This document shows, one piece after another, positions 9,615 through 23,515 of a DNA stretch of 64,000 nucleotides. This stretch comes from Peronospora farinosa (lineage: Eukaryota > Oomycota > Peronosporomycetes > Peronosporales > Peronosporaceae), in the NCBI GenBank assembly GCA_947646735.1, contig CANTFK010000239.1, positions 310,001 to 374,000 on the forward strand, read 5' to 3'. The notes under the pieces are model-generated. The model was not told the origin of the DNA, did not search any database, and was given only the letters and a program-made list of their open reading frames with translations. The position numbers were made by a program, and so were the translations under genes. How positions within the stretch are numbered: position 1 is the first letter of the stretch; every line of letters begins with the position of its first letter.

Positions 9615-10380
9615 TTAGCTAAGCAGCGCGCGGATTGACGATACGTCGTAGTCAATATCGCGACTAGAAATGTGTAGATTGGGTACTGCGCGCACGCGGT
9701 TTTCGTCTGCATACGCACCGACGAGCAAACCTTTTCCGGCTTCAAGTTTCTGTGCCAGCGTCGTTGCGTCCAGCTTGGCATCCGAAGTCAACCTGAAAAA
9801 GGCGATGTTCGTCTCCACAGCGTTGGGGTCGATCTCGATGCCCGGAATAGAGGAGATACCGTAAGCAAAGGCCTGCGCATTAATATGATCTTCAGCGAGG
9901 CGGTCAAGCTGGTGCTCCATTGCGTAAAGCCCCGCTGACGAAATGACGCCGGCCTGCCGCATGCCTCCACCAATCGACTTTCGAAGTCGCGTCGCTTAAC
10001 AAATAAACTCGTCTGAGCATGCCAGGATGGAGCCGACGGGAGTATTCACTAACTATATTATATGGTATCAATGAGCACCCAACCCTTGCTCAGACAGAGT
10101 GAGACCTCTAACGAATTCGTCCATTGGCGTCTTCGAAGCCACACTTGCGTTTGCCAGTCGTGCACCGTCAACATGAAGGCGCAGGTTGTGCTTGTTTCAG
10201 AACTGCTCGACTTCGTGAATGTAGGAGAGGGGCAAGACACGAATTTTGCGTATTCTCGAGCGCGACAAGTCTCGAGCGTGGATAATGTGGGTCATTGCTT
10301 CAAATGGCATTAGTGATGTCCTTGATAAAATGAGCTCCGTCCAGTTGGTTGGGCACTGTATGTAAACTCATCCCCATTAC
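9615..10380 (-). pseudogene. L-threonine aldolase pseudogene, 5' truncated
   Basis: Minus-strand blocks match low-specificity L-threonine aldolase (a PLP enzyme splitting threonine to glycine and acetaldehyde). In order they are TVPNQLDG (near 10350), SNDPHYPRSRLVALENTQN (about 10250-10310), RVLPLSYIHEVEQF, RLHVDGARLANASVASKTPM, LCLSKG, PVGSILACSDEFI, and SIGGGMRQAGVISSAGLYA to the C-terminus. The blocks lie in more than one frame. In-frame stops are seen after NAI, inside EQF-NKH (TGA where TGG is usual) and after DEFIC. Bases are missing between LENTQN and RVLPL, and about 32 bases interrupt the SKG-PVG junction, with one base lost beside it. The N-terminal third, including the start, is absent. 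An intron explanation fails because the stops are inside conserved blocks. The break is old relative to the last LTR insertion next door. Confidence 0.9.
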
Positions 10381-10790
10381 AGCAAAATGTATTTCTTTGC
10401 AAGACAAACACTTGCAATATCCGCAGCAAGTTATAAAGAGACATACACTCGTGCAAAGTACTCGATTGCTTGTAGTACTTAAGTCCATGAAAAACTTTGA
10501 TACAGATAAGATACTAAGGAGGTCAGTCACCTCTTCATCTTTGCACAACATTTTAATTGTTGTTTACACGATCCTTAATAATTTTAACGATCATGAGAGG
10601 ATACTTCTATCGATTTCGGCAACAACAAACTTGTCATGTTTCTCTGTTAAGAAGGGGGTCAAATGCAACCATTCCACACAATACAAACTCTACATCGAAA
10701 GCTACGTCGCTTTCGTGTACTGTGGGCTATGCACTAACCAACGCGCTAGCACGTACTTCATACCAAACGTCAGCACTGAGGGGAGCAAAC
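10381..10790. other. Intergenic; no gene recognised
   Basis: The missing 5' part of the threonine aldolase relic should lie here but no aldolase block was found. Open frames on either strand are short and show no recognisable family. It also holds the 3' end region of the TPI-GAPDH gene. Confidence 0.5.
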
Positions 10791-13061
<2,271 letters not shown>

Positions 13062-14586
13062 TCAGTAAAAACTGCCAGCTACCTTATTGCACTCGGGATC
13101 CACTGGCTTCGTCTCATGAAAACGGCGAAAGTCAATCACAGCACCGCCAGTTTCTGGATCCACATCGACGCAGTTGACGTGGCGATGGTTGAAAATAATA
13201 TCCTCTGCCCTGTACGAATGCCGCACCTGAATCGTTGCCGATGTGACGGCATCAATACCTTCCACAAGCACCACTACCTCCAGCTGCAACGCAGAACAAA
13301 ACACGCATTGTTAGATTTCAATACAGCCAAAAACAATTAATAACAGTTTTGCGTACCTGAGACTCGGCCCAATACTGCTTAATCTCTTCAATTGTCGAGG
13401 ACGGTGTCGTAGCATTCACATCATCTATCGTGCCATTCGTACAACGACACGCGTTATGGGCTGATGTTGTGGTTTGTTTGACTTGCACAGTGCCGTCGCG
13501 GTCTCCACTTTGGGCATCAGCCGCGCGGCATAGAGGCTCTGGGAACAAATAGCCTCTAGCGGGATTATGGTGGAGACCACAAGTCTCAGCACTCTTCGGT
13601 CGAAGCAGTGGACTCCATGCGTCCATGCGATGCACGACAACCGAAGGTAGCGCTAGCAGCAGCATACCACCAAGGTCGTCATCTGGGTGCTGGATGCGCA
13701 TCGGGTACGATTGGAAGTAGTAGCGCTCGCCAAACTCCTCATCGTGTCGGATCGCATACATACGCACATGAGCCTCCACGAGCTGGTGCTTGCGCATCTC
13801 ACACACCTGGAACATGAAGTACAAGTCACCACGAATACGACGAGCGCAAGCGTGCGTGCTCATCACAATCGTGTTAGCACGAGCTTGGGCACGCGAGAAC
13901 CGTTGGAAAATGATTCCAATAGCTAATGCATCCAGCAAAATGCCACATAAGGACTCGAGTGTGATAATCGTCTGGACCCAGACACAATCACCAAAGAAAA
14001 CGTCTCCACCATTGGTACCAAAACCAATAGTAAAAAGCACCGACACGGAGAAGGAAAACCCATCAAAGAATGAAAAGATGGCGAGCTTGCACTGATGAGA
14101 GGGTGTCATATACAGCACACTAAACAGAACAATCACAAAGATATACTGCCCATTCATACAATATCAGTAGTTTTTCACTTCATTTTGTGATACTCTTTCC
14201 ATCCATGAATCAAGACGTACCGCAAAAACAAGTGACCCAAGTACTTTACTCAGCCGCATATTAACGACTGTATGAAAGGGGTCCTGCATATAGAGCTTCC
14301 AATAATGAGGTGCTTTATGACGACGAATGCTACAATTAATACAATACACAACCCTTTCATCAGCATATCTCGATCCTTGTCACACAATCGTTAGCCACTT
14401 ATCACGTCAATACTGTACGCACTTCCATTGGCCCTTGGAACGTTTAAACAACGCGTCATTACGGTCCATAATACGTCCTGTAGTCGTCGGAATAGTGACG
14501 CGTTCAGAGGTGGTTGCACCGTTGCCTCCAATCAATGGACCCCCATCCTCATACTCGGAATAACTCGGTCCGTATTCCATTTTCAT
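13062..14586 (-). CDS. Inward-rectifier potassium channel (Kir family), 4 exons
   Basis: Reconstructed exons on the minus strand are 14586-14423, 14329-14221, 14145-13357 and 13283-13062; introns of 93, 75 and 73 bp have GT-AG ends and keep the frame. The order is a short cytoplasmic N-terminus, an amphipathic slide-helix-like segment (HYWKLYMQDPFHTVV), a first membrane segment (SLVFAYIFVIVLFSVLYM), a pore helix and filter reading TIGFG, a second membrane segment (IITLESLCGILLDALAIGIIF) and a long cytoplasmic beta-rich domain ending in the Kir-like LEVVVLVEGIDAVT strand. It passes K+ across the plasma membrane or an internal membrane. The filter GFG instead of GYG is tolerated in some K+ channels. 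The start was set at the MKMEYG methionine; an upstream in-frame ATG (14850) is possible. Confidence 0.88.
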
Positions 14587-15333
14587 TGCCAAATGTTTAG
14601 TTTTCTTTGGTTTTAGTACTGACTCCTTACTCAGGACGACGTTTTTCTGAGGATGATGAAGACTGAATGGACGGCGAAAGTGGCGTTCTGGAATATTTGG
14701 TGCGTTACGACATTTGTTTGTGTTTACGTTAATGAAATCAAGTAATATCTGATTTAAAAATAGTATCGGAGTTTCGAAAAGAGACACGACGGGTTGCAAA
14801 GTGCACTTTTCTTTTGGGGACAAGAGTCCTATCCCACAATTGTACAACACTTATAGCAAGAAAGAAGCAAGCACTGTGTGAAATATACGTGCAGACAATA
14901 CATTGAAACTATTTATGGCAAGTTATGCACACTACTTTTTTCTATAGGCATATACAGTCAATCAAGCAACTTTGTCAAATTAGTCTATTAATCGGTTCTC
15001 TTTGTAAATTATTTGTGAATTTGTGTTCAATGCAGGTATACTCTAATATTTCATTGCTTCTAAAAATCACATACGATTGTATAGTTACGCCTTGATATTT
15101 TGGTTTAGCGTTAAGGGTCTAATATATATTAAGGTTCTGAATAGGCCATCAATTTTATCGGGACGCAAATAGTACCTGAACGACCGAAAATTGGAAGTCA
15201 CGTATTTGTTAAAATTTACACAATCATTTCGAAATAGTACTAAATTTTGCATTGTAGTATATAAACACATATAGTAATACTACTACTACTAATATGACTC
15301 GAAAATAGTATTCTTGTCTTACATTTCCAGACC
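14587..15333. other. AT-rich intergenic region between divergent genes
   Basis: It lies between the 5' ends of the leftward K+ channel and the rightward PRCC-like gene and is clearly AT-richer than the coding DNA. No gene or RNA was recognised; both promoters should be here. Confidence 0.55.
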
Positions 15334-16344
15334 ATGTCGCTCCTGGTTCCAGACTACACTAGCTCGTCAGAGGATGACGACGTTTCTGGCAATTCTATCG
15401 CTACTTTACCTCCATCTTCTTCTCCTGTGTCTGTACCATCTTGTAGCTTAATTTCTGCTACTAACTTACCGAATAATGCTCTACATACCGTTGTATCTAC
15501 GACTTTAAAGCCCAAGAAGAAGAAGAAGAAGAAGGCACGGAAGAAAAGGAAGACACATTTGTACCTTTCACCGGAAATTCAGCGGCTATTGGAGACAGGA
15601 AATAGAGACGGTATACTGTCCGACAGCAGTGAGGAGGACAGTGAGGTACTGGCCAAGCACAAAGCAGCCAAGAAAGCAGTCAAGGAACAGGCGAGACCTG
15701 CAGCAGCTGATAAAGACTCGGTCTTGTCTTTTCTTCCATTGCCCAAGCACAAACTACCAGGCGTAGCGTATCCAGATGCTAATGCTGAAGCTAAAGGAAA
15801 AGAAAGACAGGAAGAGATACAGACACAGAAGGTTCTAGGAGCTCAAACAGGAGAGGTTGAGGAAACTACTGCAGCCTGGCAACAGTATTATCAGCAGCAA
15901 CAGCAGTATCAGGGCAATGATGCTGTCATGTCACAGGAATATTGTGTTGCACAAGGAGAAGATGACGTGTTTGGGGGCAGCTCCAAGCGCAGAAGGACAC
16001 GTGAACGAGATATTGAACGAGCACTTCAAGAGGGCCACTTTGAGACTGTTGCTGGACAGATTGTGGACGTACATGGCCCAGTGCCTAATGCCTGGCAACC
16101 ACCAGTGGACCCTTTGACAGGAGCTAGTGGATCCAGTGACCACGAAGTGAGGGTAAAGGCGAGCTTTTGGAACGCTCAAGCCGGTACTAAGGTGTCGTCG
16201 ATGAAGCCCAGTCGGCTGCAAAGACAGAAACACCAGCTGAATCAGCTTGCTTTTGATGCAAAAGCGCGTGATTTCGAGCTGCTAGACAAAAGAGGCGCAT
16301 CATTGAAGACAAAGAGAGAGACATATGCCAAGTATGGCTGGTAA
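15334..16344 (+). CDS. PRCC-like nuclear protein
   Basis: A 336-residue single-exon frame. The N-terminus is acidic and Ser/Pro-rich and is followed by a strong nuclear localisation stretch (KPKKKKKKKARKKRK, about 60-74). The C-terminal block from KHQLNQLAFDAKARDFELL to TYAKYGW matches the conserved end of the PRCC (papillary renal cell carcinoma translocation-associated) family, including the final YG-aromatic ending. PRCC proteins are nuclear, associate with the spliceosome and bind the MAD2B checkpoint protein in animals; the function in oomycetes is unknown. The middle has a Gln-rich run (YYQQQQQYQ). It converges with NMD3, with under 100 bp between stops. Confidence 0.82.
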   Translation: MSLLVPDYTSSSEDDDVSGNSIATLPPSSSPVSVPSCSLISATNLPNNALHTVVSTTLKPKKKKKKKARKKRKTHLYLSPEIQRLLETGNRDGILSDSSEEDSEVLAKHKAAKKAVKEQARPAAADKDSVLSFLPLPKHKLPGVAYPDANAEAKGKERQEEIQTQKVLGAQTGEVEETTAAWQQYYQQQQQYQGNDAVMSQEYCVAQGEDDVFGGSSKRRRTRERDIERALQEGHFETVAGQIVDVHGPVPNAWQPPVDPLTGASGSSDHEVRVKASFWNAQAGTKVSSMKPSRLQRQKHQLNQLAFDAKARDFELLDKRGASLKTKRETYAKYGW

Positions 16345-16441
16345 AAAGACATCCCGAGGTCGTTTTGATATACAAAGCTAAACTGACACTTCAGTACAAA
16401 GCTTCACTGGTGCACACGATGTATTCCTTTTGCCTGGCTTC

Positions 16442-17953
16442 TTATGGCAAACCAAGATGCGCCATGGCTGCTGTCTGCTCCTCCACACTAGCAGAGACAT
16501 CTTCAACAACTTTCGGAAGCCGCTCTTCTGCGTCCTTGTCATCGTCACCTTCTTGCTCCTCCAGCTCCTTCTCTTCCAAGAATTCTGCAGTGAATTCCTC
16601 CACCTCATGCTGCAAACGTGCCGTCTCGGCCTTGCTGACCTTGCCGTGGTGAGTGGCACCTAGTGATTTGAGTTTGTGGTTGTGTTCCTGGTGCTTGGTG
16701 CTCTCGCGCGGATAGACCTTCCGCACTAACACGAGATCGGGGAGTTCATCTTTCAGAGATTGCGTTTGGCTTGAGCCAAAGATGGTGGAGGAGAGGTCAT
16801 AGCCCTTAACTGTGTCGCCTGCAGCCAAGACACCGCCAAGATGCGTGCGCGCGTGGAACGTCGTATCATTCACACCAAAGTCGCTTGCACGAGCCACTTC
16901 CACGTCAGCAACGATAAACCTGGGTTTGAGCCCTTTGTCGGAGACAGGTGCAGGGCCAATCTGGCGCAATTCCCGCGAATCCACGGGTTCTACATCCAAT
17001 ACGACGAACTCGACCATGTCGGAGCTAGTCGCCAGTGGCAGGAACGGCAGCTTCCAGTACCTGTCAGTCGAAAGCTCCGCCTTCTGTCCCGATACAGGGT
17101 CCAATAGATGCACCAAGGATGTGGCACGCGCACATAGTGTCACGTCCGAGATGTTCCCACAGCTCTGGGCAAATCTCCTCGGCAAGACCAACAAGTCGTC
17201 CTTGCAGATCGGACTCAATTCAACGCTATACGTAAGCTGCACGTTAGCTGACGCATCACGCACATTCTCCGAAATGAGCTTGCTGGAAGACTTGGATCGC
17301 ATGGGGACATGTGCTGACAGAAAGTGAAGGAACTTTTCTGCCGTTGACTTGGTACCAAAGTAAAAGTCCATGCCTTCCTTCACGGTTGTAATGTTGATAG
17401 CATCCTGGTGTGCGTTATGCTTGAGAATATCCTGCTCGAGTCGGAGAAATGTTCGTTTATGGTCGGCTTTTTGACGGATCTGGACGAGTGCTCTCCACGT
17501 GTTGTTGTGGTATTGTTTGGTACAGTCTGGACACTTGACCGAGTTGATGACAAACGTCACGACGCACGTGTTTTGGATCACGGCGTGGTTAGCAACCTCA
17601 CGTTGCAATGTGAGTCTCAGCTTCACCCGTTTTGAGTGTGGTTCAGTCCAGATAAAGCTTGCATCAATGAGTTTCGCCTTGTTCAGGCCTGGAATGTTCT
17701 TGAGACAAAGCGCCATGAGCTCCTTGGACTCCCAGTCACAGTCAACCCATGCACCTGAGGTACTACTGTACTGCTGCAGTTTACCACGAGATTGAAAGCG
17801 TAAACAGCCACGACATTGCACCAAGTCACACGTCGTGTCGATTCCTTCAGCTACGTTCACTTCCGATGCAATGCAGGACGTGCACATGTTCATAGCATTG
17901 GCTTCAATTTGGACACCACACATACAGCAAGAACTAAATGAAAGCAATAACAT
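16442..17953 (-). CDS. NMD3: NMD3, 60S ribosomal export adaptor
   Basis: 503 residues, the usual length. Near the N-terminus are paired zinc motifs CCMCG...CTSC and CRGC, with a later CPDC, as in NMD3. Conserved segments include ESKELMALCLKNI, FIWTEPHSKRVKLRLT, VQIRQKADHKRTF, TRTHLGG-like ARTHLGGVLAAGD and a C-terminal acidic region carrying the export signal. NMD3 joins nascent 60S subunits in the nucleus and recruits the exportin CRM1. The chosen ATG gives MLLLSFSS before the first zinc finger. A sequence resembling a splice acceptor (TTCATTTAG) lies just inside it, so a short upstream first exon is possible. Confidence 0.95.
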   Translation of the reverse strand: MLLLSFSSCCMCGVQIEANAMNMCTSCIASEVNVAEGIDTTCDLVQCRGCLRFQSRGKLQQYSSTSGAWVDCDWESKELMALCLKNIPGLNKAKLIDASFIWTEPHSKRVKLRLTLQREVANHAVIQNTCVVTFVINSVKCPDCTKQYHNNTWRALVQIRQKADHKRTFLRLEQDILKHNAHQDAINITTVKEGMDFYFGTKSTAEKFLHFLSAHVPMRSKSSSKLISENVRDASANVQLTYSVELSPICKDDLLVLPRRFAQSCGNISDVTLCARATSLVHLLDPVSGQKAELSTDRYWKLPFLPLATSSDMVEFVVLDVEPVDSRELRQIGPAPVSDKGLKPRFIVADVEVARASDFGVNDTTFHARTHLGGVLAAGDTVKGYDLSSTIFGSSQTQSLKDELPDLVLVRKVYPRESTKHQEHNHKLKSLGATHHGKVSKAETARLQHEVEEFTAEFLEEKELEEQEGDDDKDAEERLPKVVEDVSASVEEQTAAMAHLGLP

Positions 17954-18560
17954 ACAATTAGGGGGAATAAAGTAGATGGATCTCCATGAAGAGATACAAT
18001 AATATAGAGAATATAATGTACATGGTCATAGTGATGATGAAGAAGAAGAAGAAGAAGAGCTTTTTCAAATGGCGTTAGTTTTTTTATGGGAGAAGTTTCG
18101 TTTAATGAGACTTTTCTCATCTTAAAACGGATTTCACCTGCTTACTAAAGCACGCAAAGCTTTGTGTTATCAATAGCTATACTACTTCCTCGCGTCTCTC
18201 CATCCTTGTCAATTGTCACCGTGCACTACTTGGACTGACCTTAGCCATCTCAGTTTTACTGTTGACGACAGTCGACACCAGTTTAAAGACATTATCATCC
18301 TTCTAATCCCGGACTTGCTCTGAAACCGTCTTTGCAACATCACCAACTCCAAGTCTTCATCAAGATTATACTATCGATCCTTGCTCTTCACGGCTTGTAT
18401 CCTGCTTATCATACACAACAACATCAGCGCGTACCAAGTCAGCACAAGGTCCAGAGTCGTCATGACTCGTGTTAGCAATCGAACTCATCCACATCCGTAT
18501 TTTTCCATTACTCGCACCTTCTCCCTCGTGGTCCACAAGGCTCCTCTGTCCCACGTCCGG
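17954..18560. other. Intergenic, NMD3 promoter side
   Basis: About 600 bp between NMD3 and the coiled-coil gene. It holds a short GAA-type triplet run near 18038-18056. No gene was recognised; short open frames here have no recognisable domain. Confidence 0.5.
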
Positions 18561-21500
18561 CTAATCCGTTTCGCGGTTCTCATCTTCAGTTGCGTCTTCT
18601 TCCTGTCCTGTCTCCGAAGTTTTACGGAAATAGTTCTGCTTGGCCTTTTCCAATGCAAGTGCGAATGCAGCACCTTCCACAGCCGAGTTCTGCGAGGTCG
18701 GCGGAGGTTGGAGAGCATCTCCATCAGAAAAATCATTCCCACGTGGAGGCTTGGAAGATCCTTCAACCTGCAAAGTCGAGCTTCCCTGTAGGTCCAACAT
18801 AGCGTCTCGTAGTGTTGACTCCACATTTCGGAGCTTCTCCACACTCTTTGGGGCAATCGAAGCGTACTTCTGCATCCACCGATAATCATTCAGAAGATTG
18901 TCGTCTCCTATCGTCGAGCCGTGGGCAACAAGCAGTGCATTTAGATACTCAGCGTTCATCAAAATTTTCTGCTCAACTGACTGGACTCTGGCTAGTTCAC
19001 GCGCATTTTCCGAACGGACTCGGGTCAGCTTCTCTTCCTCATCAAACACACTCGCACGCAGTTCACTCCACTCCATGATATCACAGCATGCAGTTAGCTT
19101 CTGGTAAAGAGACTGCACTTCAGCAGTTAAGGACACAATTTCTTGTCGGGTAGCAGTAAAGTCCTTCTCCAGGCTGGCGAGATTGTCTTCGTTCGGCCGA
19201 AGTGCAGCCGTGCGTTCTTCGAGGTCTTTTAGCTTGCTCTGTAGCTCGTCTAACTCGTTGTACTTAGCACTTTCCACTGCAGAGATCTTTTCACGGACTG
19301 CAGCGACAGCAGCCATCAAAGTTTTGTTCTCGGTACGAAGTTCTTCAACTTCACGCTCCTTCATCTCTGTTCGCCGCTGGTACGACACCTCGCGCTTTGC
19401 ACGGTCTTTCTCCTCTTCTTCAAGCTGGCGCTCGAGCTGACGCTTCTCCTCCCGTAAGGAAGCCATCTCGTCACTAAACTCGTCTGACCCGTTTGCAATG
19501 AGTGCGGACTTGTGGTACTGCTCCTTTAACTCTTCACGAACTCGCTCCACAACTGACTCCAGCTCACGGATCTGAGTTTCATGTTCCTTAACCTGATTGT
19601 CTAGCTCCAGAGCAGCGGCACTGTCCGTAGCAGCCTGCTTGACAGTTAGCTCGTGCTCGGCCTGGAGCCGCTCCAACTCGTGTGCCGTCCGACGGTGCGT
19701 CGCATACAGCGCGTCGAGATGATACGTGATGGCATCGTCATCACTCATCTCAGCGACCTCTGCCACTTCGCTTTCGCCCGAAGCGTTCCCGGCCTGCACC
19801 AACTCCTCCAGGATACGTTTCATACGCAGCTGCAGATGCTGCTCGCGGTGCTGAGACGCCTGTAAAGTCTTCGTCAGCGTGGTCATTTGTTCCGTAAGCT
19901 CCTTGCGCACACTATCCAACTCCTTGCTCGAATCAGCCTTAAGTGTCTTAATACCAGCATTTAGCTTGGCAATGGTGTCTTCCAAATCCTGCTCGCGAGC
20001 CCGAGAGTTATCACGTTCCTGGTTCAGCTTTGACGTAAGCGAGTCGACCTGGGAGACGTAACGGCTCTGCATCTCTTCTTGGGTCATCGCCATTTCAACT
20101 AGCCTCTTGCGGTTGGCTTCATCCGACTGCTTTGCCTTCTCCAGCATTATCTGCTTTTCCTCAAGCGTACTTGACACTTCGGCAAGCTCAGCACGAACCT
20201 TGTCGACTTCCGACTGCATCTGACTCATAGTAGCAGCTAGCTCCTCCTCCTTCTCAGCGGGTGCATCACCAATGTTGGCCTCCATCCGAGAAACCTCTCC
20301 CTCTAAACGAGCCTTGGACTCTTTAAGCTCCAGTATCTGTGCCGTGCATTCGTCAATCTTGCTTCGAGCCTCCTTAATTTCTTGCGTCAGAGTTAATACT
20401 TCACGCTCGTGTAAGGTTTCCTGGTTCTCTAGCTCTTTCTCGAGATTGGCAATCATAACCTTCGTCGTTTCAAGCTCTGACTTGACGCCTTCCAGCTCCA
20501 AATTACGCTCTTCAAACTTTGACTTCATTGCAGAATATTCGGTCGCGTGCTCCAGACGAAGGTTCGTCTCTGTCTCAAGAATGACACGCTTGTGATCAAT
20601 CTGCGCACGCTGAATTTGCTCCAGCAAGTCTTGCTTTTCGTCTTTTAACGCAGTCAGCTCGTCTTCAAGAGCGTCGAGATTGCTCTTGTCCACAAGTGTT
20701 TCGCGAAGCTGCCGCATTGCCTGTTCTTTGTCTGCAATTTGTTGCTTCAGCTTGACTATCTTTTCATCATACTCGCTCGAAAGCTTGGTAATGGTGTCCT
20801 CTATGATCACCTTCTGGCTTTCTTTGACCGCGTTGAGCTCTTCGGTCATCTCCTTTAGCTCTTGCTTCAACTCGTCCTTCTCAAGTTGGTTGTCAAGAAG
20901 CAATTTCTCCAGCTCATTGCGCTCTTCACTGCTTGCAACTGTTAAGGCGGTTTGTTGCTTAGTCTCATCATCATTTTGAAATCCTTGCGCCACGCGCTCC
21001 ATTTCCTTCAACTTCAGCTGCGCGAGAAACAGCGCGTGCTCCTTGATAGCCTTCACACGACGCATGGTCTTAGCCTCACGCTTCGACAGGTCTAGCATTT
21101 TGAGAGAAGCCATTTCCATGCGCTTCAACGTCTTGGTCAGCAGCCCAACCTGAGTCTCCTTTGCTTGTAGATCCGACGTCAGCTGCCGGACCTCCTTCTC
21201 CTTTTCACTTTCGAGCTCGCGAATTTTGTTACGGACTTCTGCCACCTCCATCTTCGACTTACGCACAAACTCGTTCTTTTCCTCATTCTCAGCCTTTTCA
21301 CGTGCAAGCAGGTTTTCCAATAACGAGTTTTTTCCCTGCGCAAAACCCATTAACTTACTCTCCTCCTGCAGCTTTTGCATAAGCTCCAAACGTTGCGCCT
21401 CCTTCTGCTTTTCTGTATCGGTCAAAGCCGTACGAAGTTCCTTCAACCTAGCTGCAAACTGCTGCTTCTCAGCAGCAAAGCGGCGCTCCACTTCAGTCTT

Positions 21501-23515
21501 TGTGGTAGCCAGAGCTTCCAACTCGGATATGGATTGGACAAGGCGCTGACGCAGCTTATCGTTCTCTTCCTCCGTGTTCACAGATCCAGAGCTGAGCCGA
21601 TGACCGGCGTGCATCTTGACCTGACCCATAGTTTCCTGTAGCGCCTTTGTGGACTCCTCAAGTTTCTTCTGATTATTGGCAAGCTCTGAAAGCTTACTGT
21701 TGCTCGCAATCTGCTCGAGCTTCTCCTCCATCGCCGCAGCCGCACTGCGCTGTTCGCTATGTAAAGACTTGCTTAGCTCCGTGTGCGCGTTAATCAATTC
21801 GTCACGTAGCGTCGCACTGGCCACCTTGGCATCCTGAAGCTTCCTCTCTTGGCGGTCTAAAGCACTCGAGAGCTGTGCCATCTCCTCCGTGCATTGCGTC
21901 TGGGCGTTCTGAAACAAATGCAGGTCGCTCTTGCGCAGGATCGAGCTCTGCAGGCGCTCGATATCATCCGACAGTTCAGTCTTCAGCGCAGCTAGGCTCT
22001 CCTGTCGCTGCAAGTAGGACTGTTTCTCCAGATTCTGCAGATTCTTCTCCATCTTCTCGGCCATTTGGATTACGTTTTGCGATAGCCGATCTTCCATTTC
22101 GCGGAACTCCCGTGTCAAACGAATGCTCAGCAAGTTTTCGACAGCCTTCATATCTACTAAGCTGCCCATATGGCGATGCATCAACTGCACCCTGTCCGCA
22201 AGCTTAAACAATCCTTGCTCCTGCTTCTGACGATTGGCAACTAGAGCCTCAATGTTGTCCTCCAGCGTCGAAATCTTCATGGTTGCGGACGAAAACGACT
22301 TGACGCGAGTGCCAATCTCTGTCAAATCGCGATTCATATTCACTTCACGCTCCAACAGATCTGTGCTGTGCTCCTCAAGGCGAGCAATCGCGGCAGCATT
22401 GGCTTGTACAATAGCAAAAACCTGGGGGTCCGAAGCTCCGGGAACATTGGCCGACGAATTGATGTTGGCCGACACCAACACGGCGTCACGTAGCTCTGAA
22501 ATCTGTGAGCCAAGCAAGGATGTCTGTGTATTTAGACCGGCAACGTCTGTGCGTAAGTCCGCCACCTTTCTGTCCATGGCACCGTTGCGTGAGGCAAAGT
22601 GCGTCTCCAGACTCTTTTTTATCTCGTCGACGACGTGGTTGGGAATGTCACTAGGAATATCGGCGTCCGCGACACGGATCCGTGGGCCCATAGAAGCGCT
22701 GAGCGGTTGCGCGTGCGGAACGCGGACATTGGCGCCAGGTGAGCGTCGAATTCGGAAAGACATACCAGTCATAGAGCGCGTCTCATCCAGATCGTAGCGT
22801 ACACGATGGGCGCCTAAATCCAGGCCACCGACACCAGCAGCCACACGATGTTTCTGAAGCATAGCGGCCGTCAAACCGCCGCCACCTGCGATGCCGACAT
22901 GAGGTCGGCCAGCGTTACTGGCGACACTGTCCTGACCCGAGTCAAGTCTAGAGCGAACCTGGCCTTGATTACTGGACATGGAGCTGCCATCGCCGTCATC
23001 CGCCGGATAAAAGCCTTGGGACGTCCGGATGCACGAGACGATATGGAGCCGGTGTCGTCATCCGTCCGGATAAAAGCCTTGGGACGTCCGGATGCACGAG
23101 ACGACATGGAGCCCGTGTCGTCATCCGTCCGGATAAAAGCTTTAGGCCGTGCCGAAGCTCTGGAAGAGGCAGAGCCAGCGTCATCGTCCGTCCGGATAAA
23201 GGCCTTGGGACGTACCGAAGAGTGCGACGACACGGATTCCGTGCCATCGGGCTTCATGTACACACGCGGACGTGCCGATGTGTGTGAACTCATGGATCCG
23301 GTATCGTCGTCATTACAGACAAAGGCACGAGGACGTGCCGAGCTGCGCGAGGACGCAGAGCCGGCGTCGTCTTGGGCACCCACGTACGCACGCGGTCGGG
23401 CCATTGTAGAGTGCGTGGTGGACAGATCGGATGGTGTACGCACGTGCGGCTTGTTGCCGATCTTGCGATGAAGGTTGTGGTTATTTGACATCTCCGAGTC
23501 CCATGACGCACTCAT
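18561..23515 (-). CDS. Giant coiled-coil protein with N-terminal 21-residue repeats, frame break at about 22995
   Basis: The main frame (22979-18561, 1472 residues) is almost entirely heptad coiled coil rich in Glu, Lys, Gln and Leu, preceded by a Gly/Arg-rich head. An upstream frame (23515-22871) has about 37 leader residues and then an array of 21-residue units with core RPKAFIRTDDDTGSMSS. The two frames almost certainly form one gene. The repeat pattern stops when one base is missing (CGGCGG where other units have CGGACGG, near 22995), and the pattern continues in the other frame (DSVASNAGRPHVGI). The protein resembles a cytoskeletal, basal-body or Golgi scaffold in composition, but no family was recognised. 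If the break is real, translation could start at the 22979 ATG without the array; if it is an assembly error the product is about 1650 residues. Confidence 0.75.
22985..23404 (-). repeat. 63-bp in-frame tandem repeat array
   Basis: About seven units of 60-63 bp encode RPxAFxxxDDxxSxSSxxS. Units 4 to 6 from the N-terminus are closest to each other. Each unit has several Ser residues beside acidic and basic residues, as in phosphorylated disordered regions. The last unit is cut by the one-base loss near 22995. Confidence 0.9.

Noticed and set aside
9788..10020. Intron as explanation of the frame breaks in the threonine aldolase region
   Set aside because: The interrupting 32 bp are too short for a spliceosomal intron, and further stops lie inside conserved blocks.
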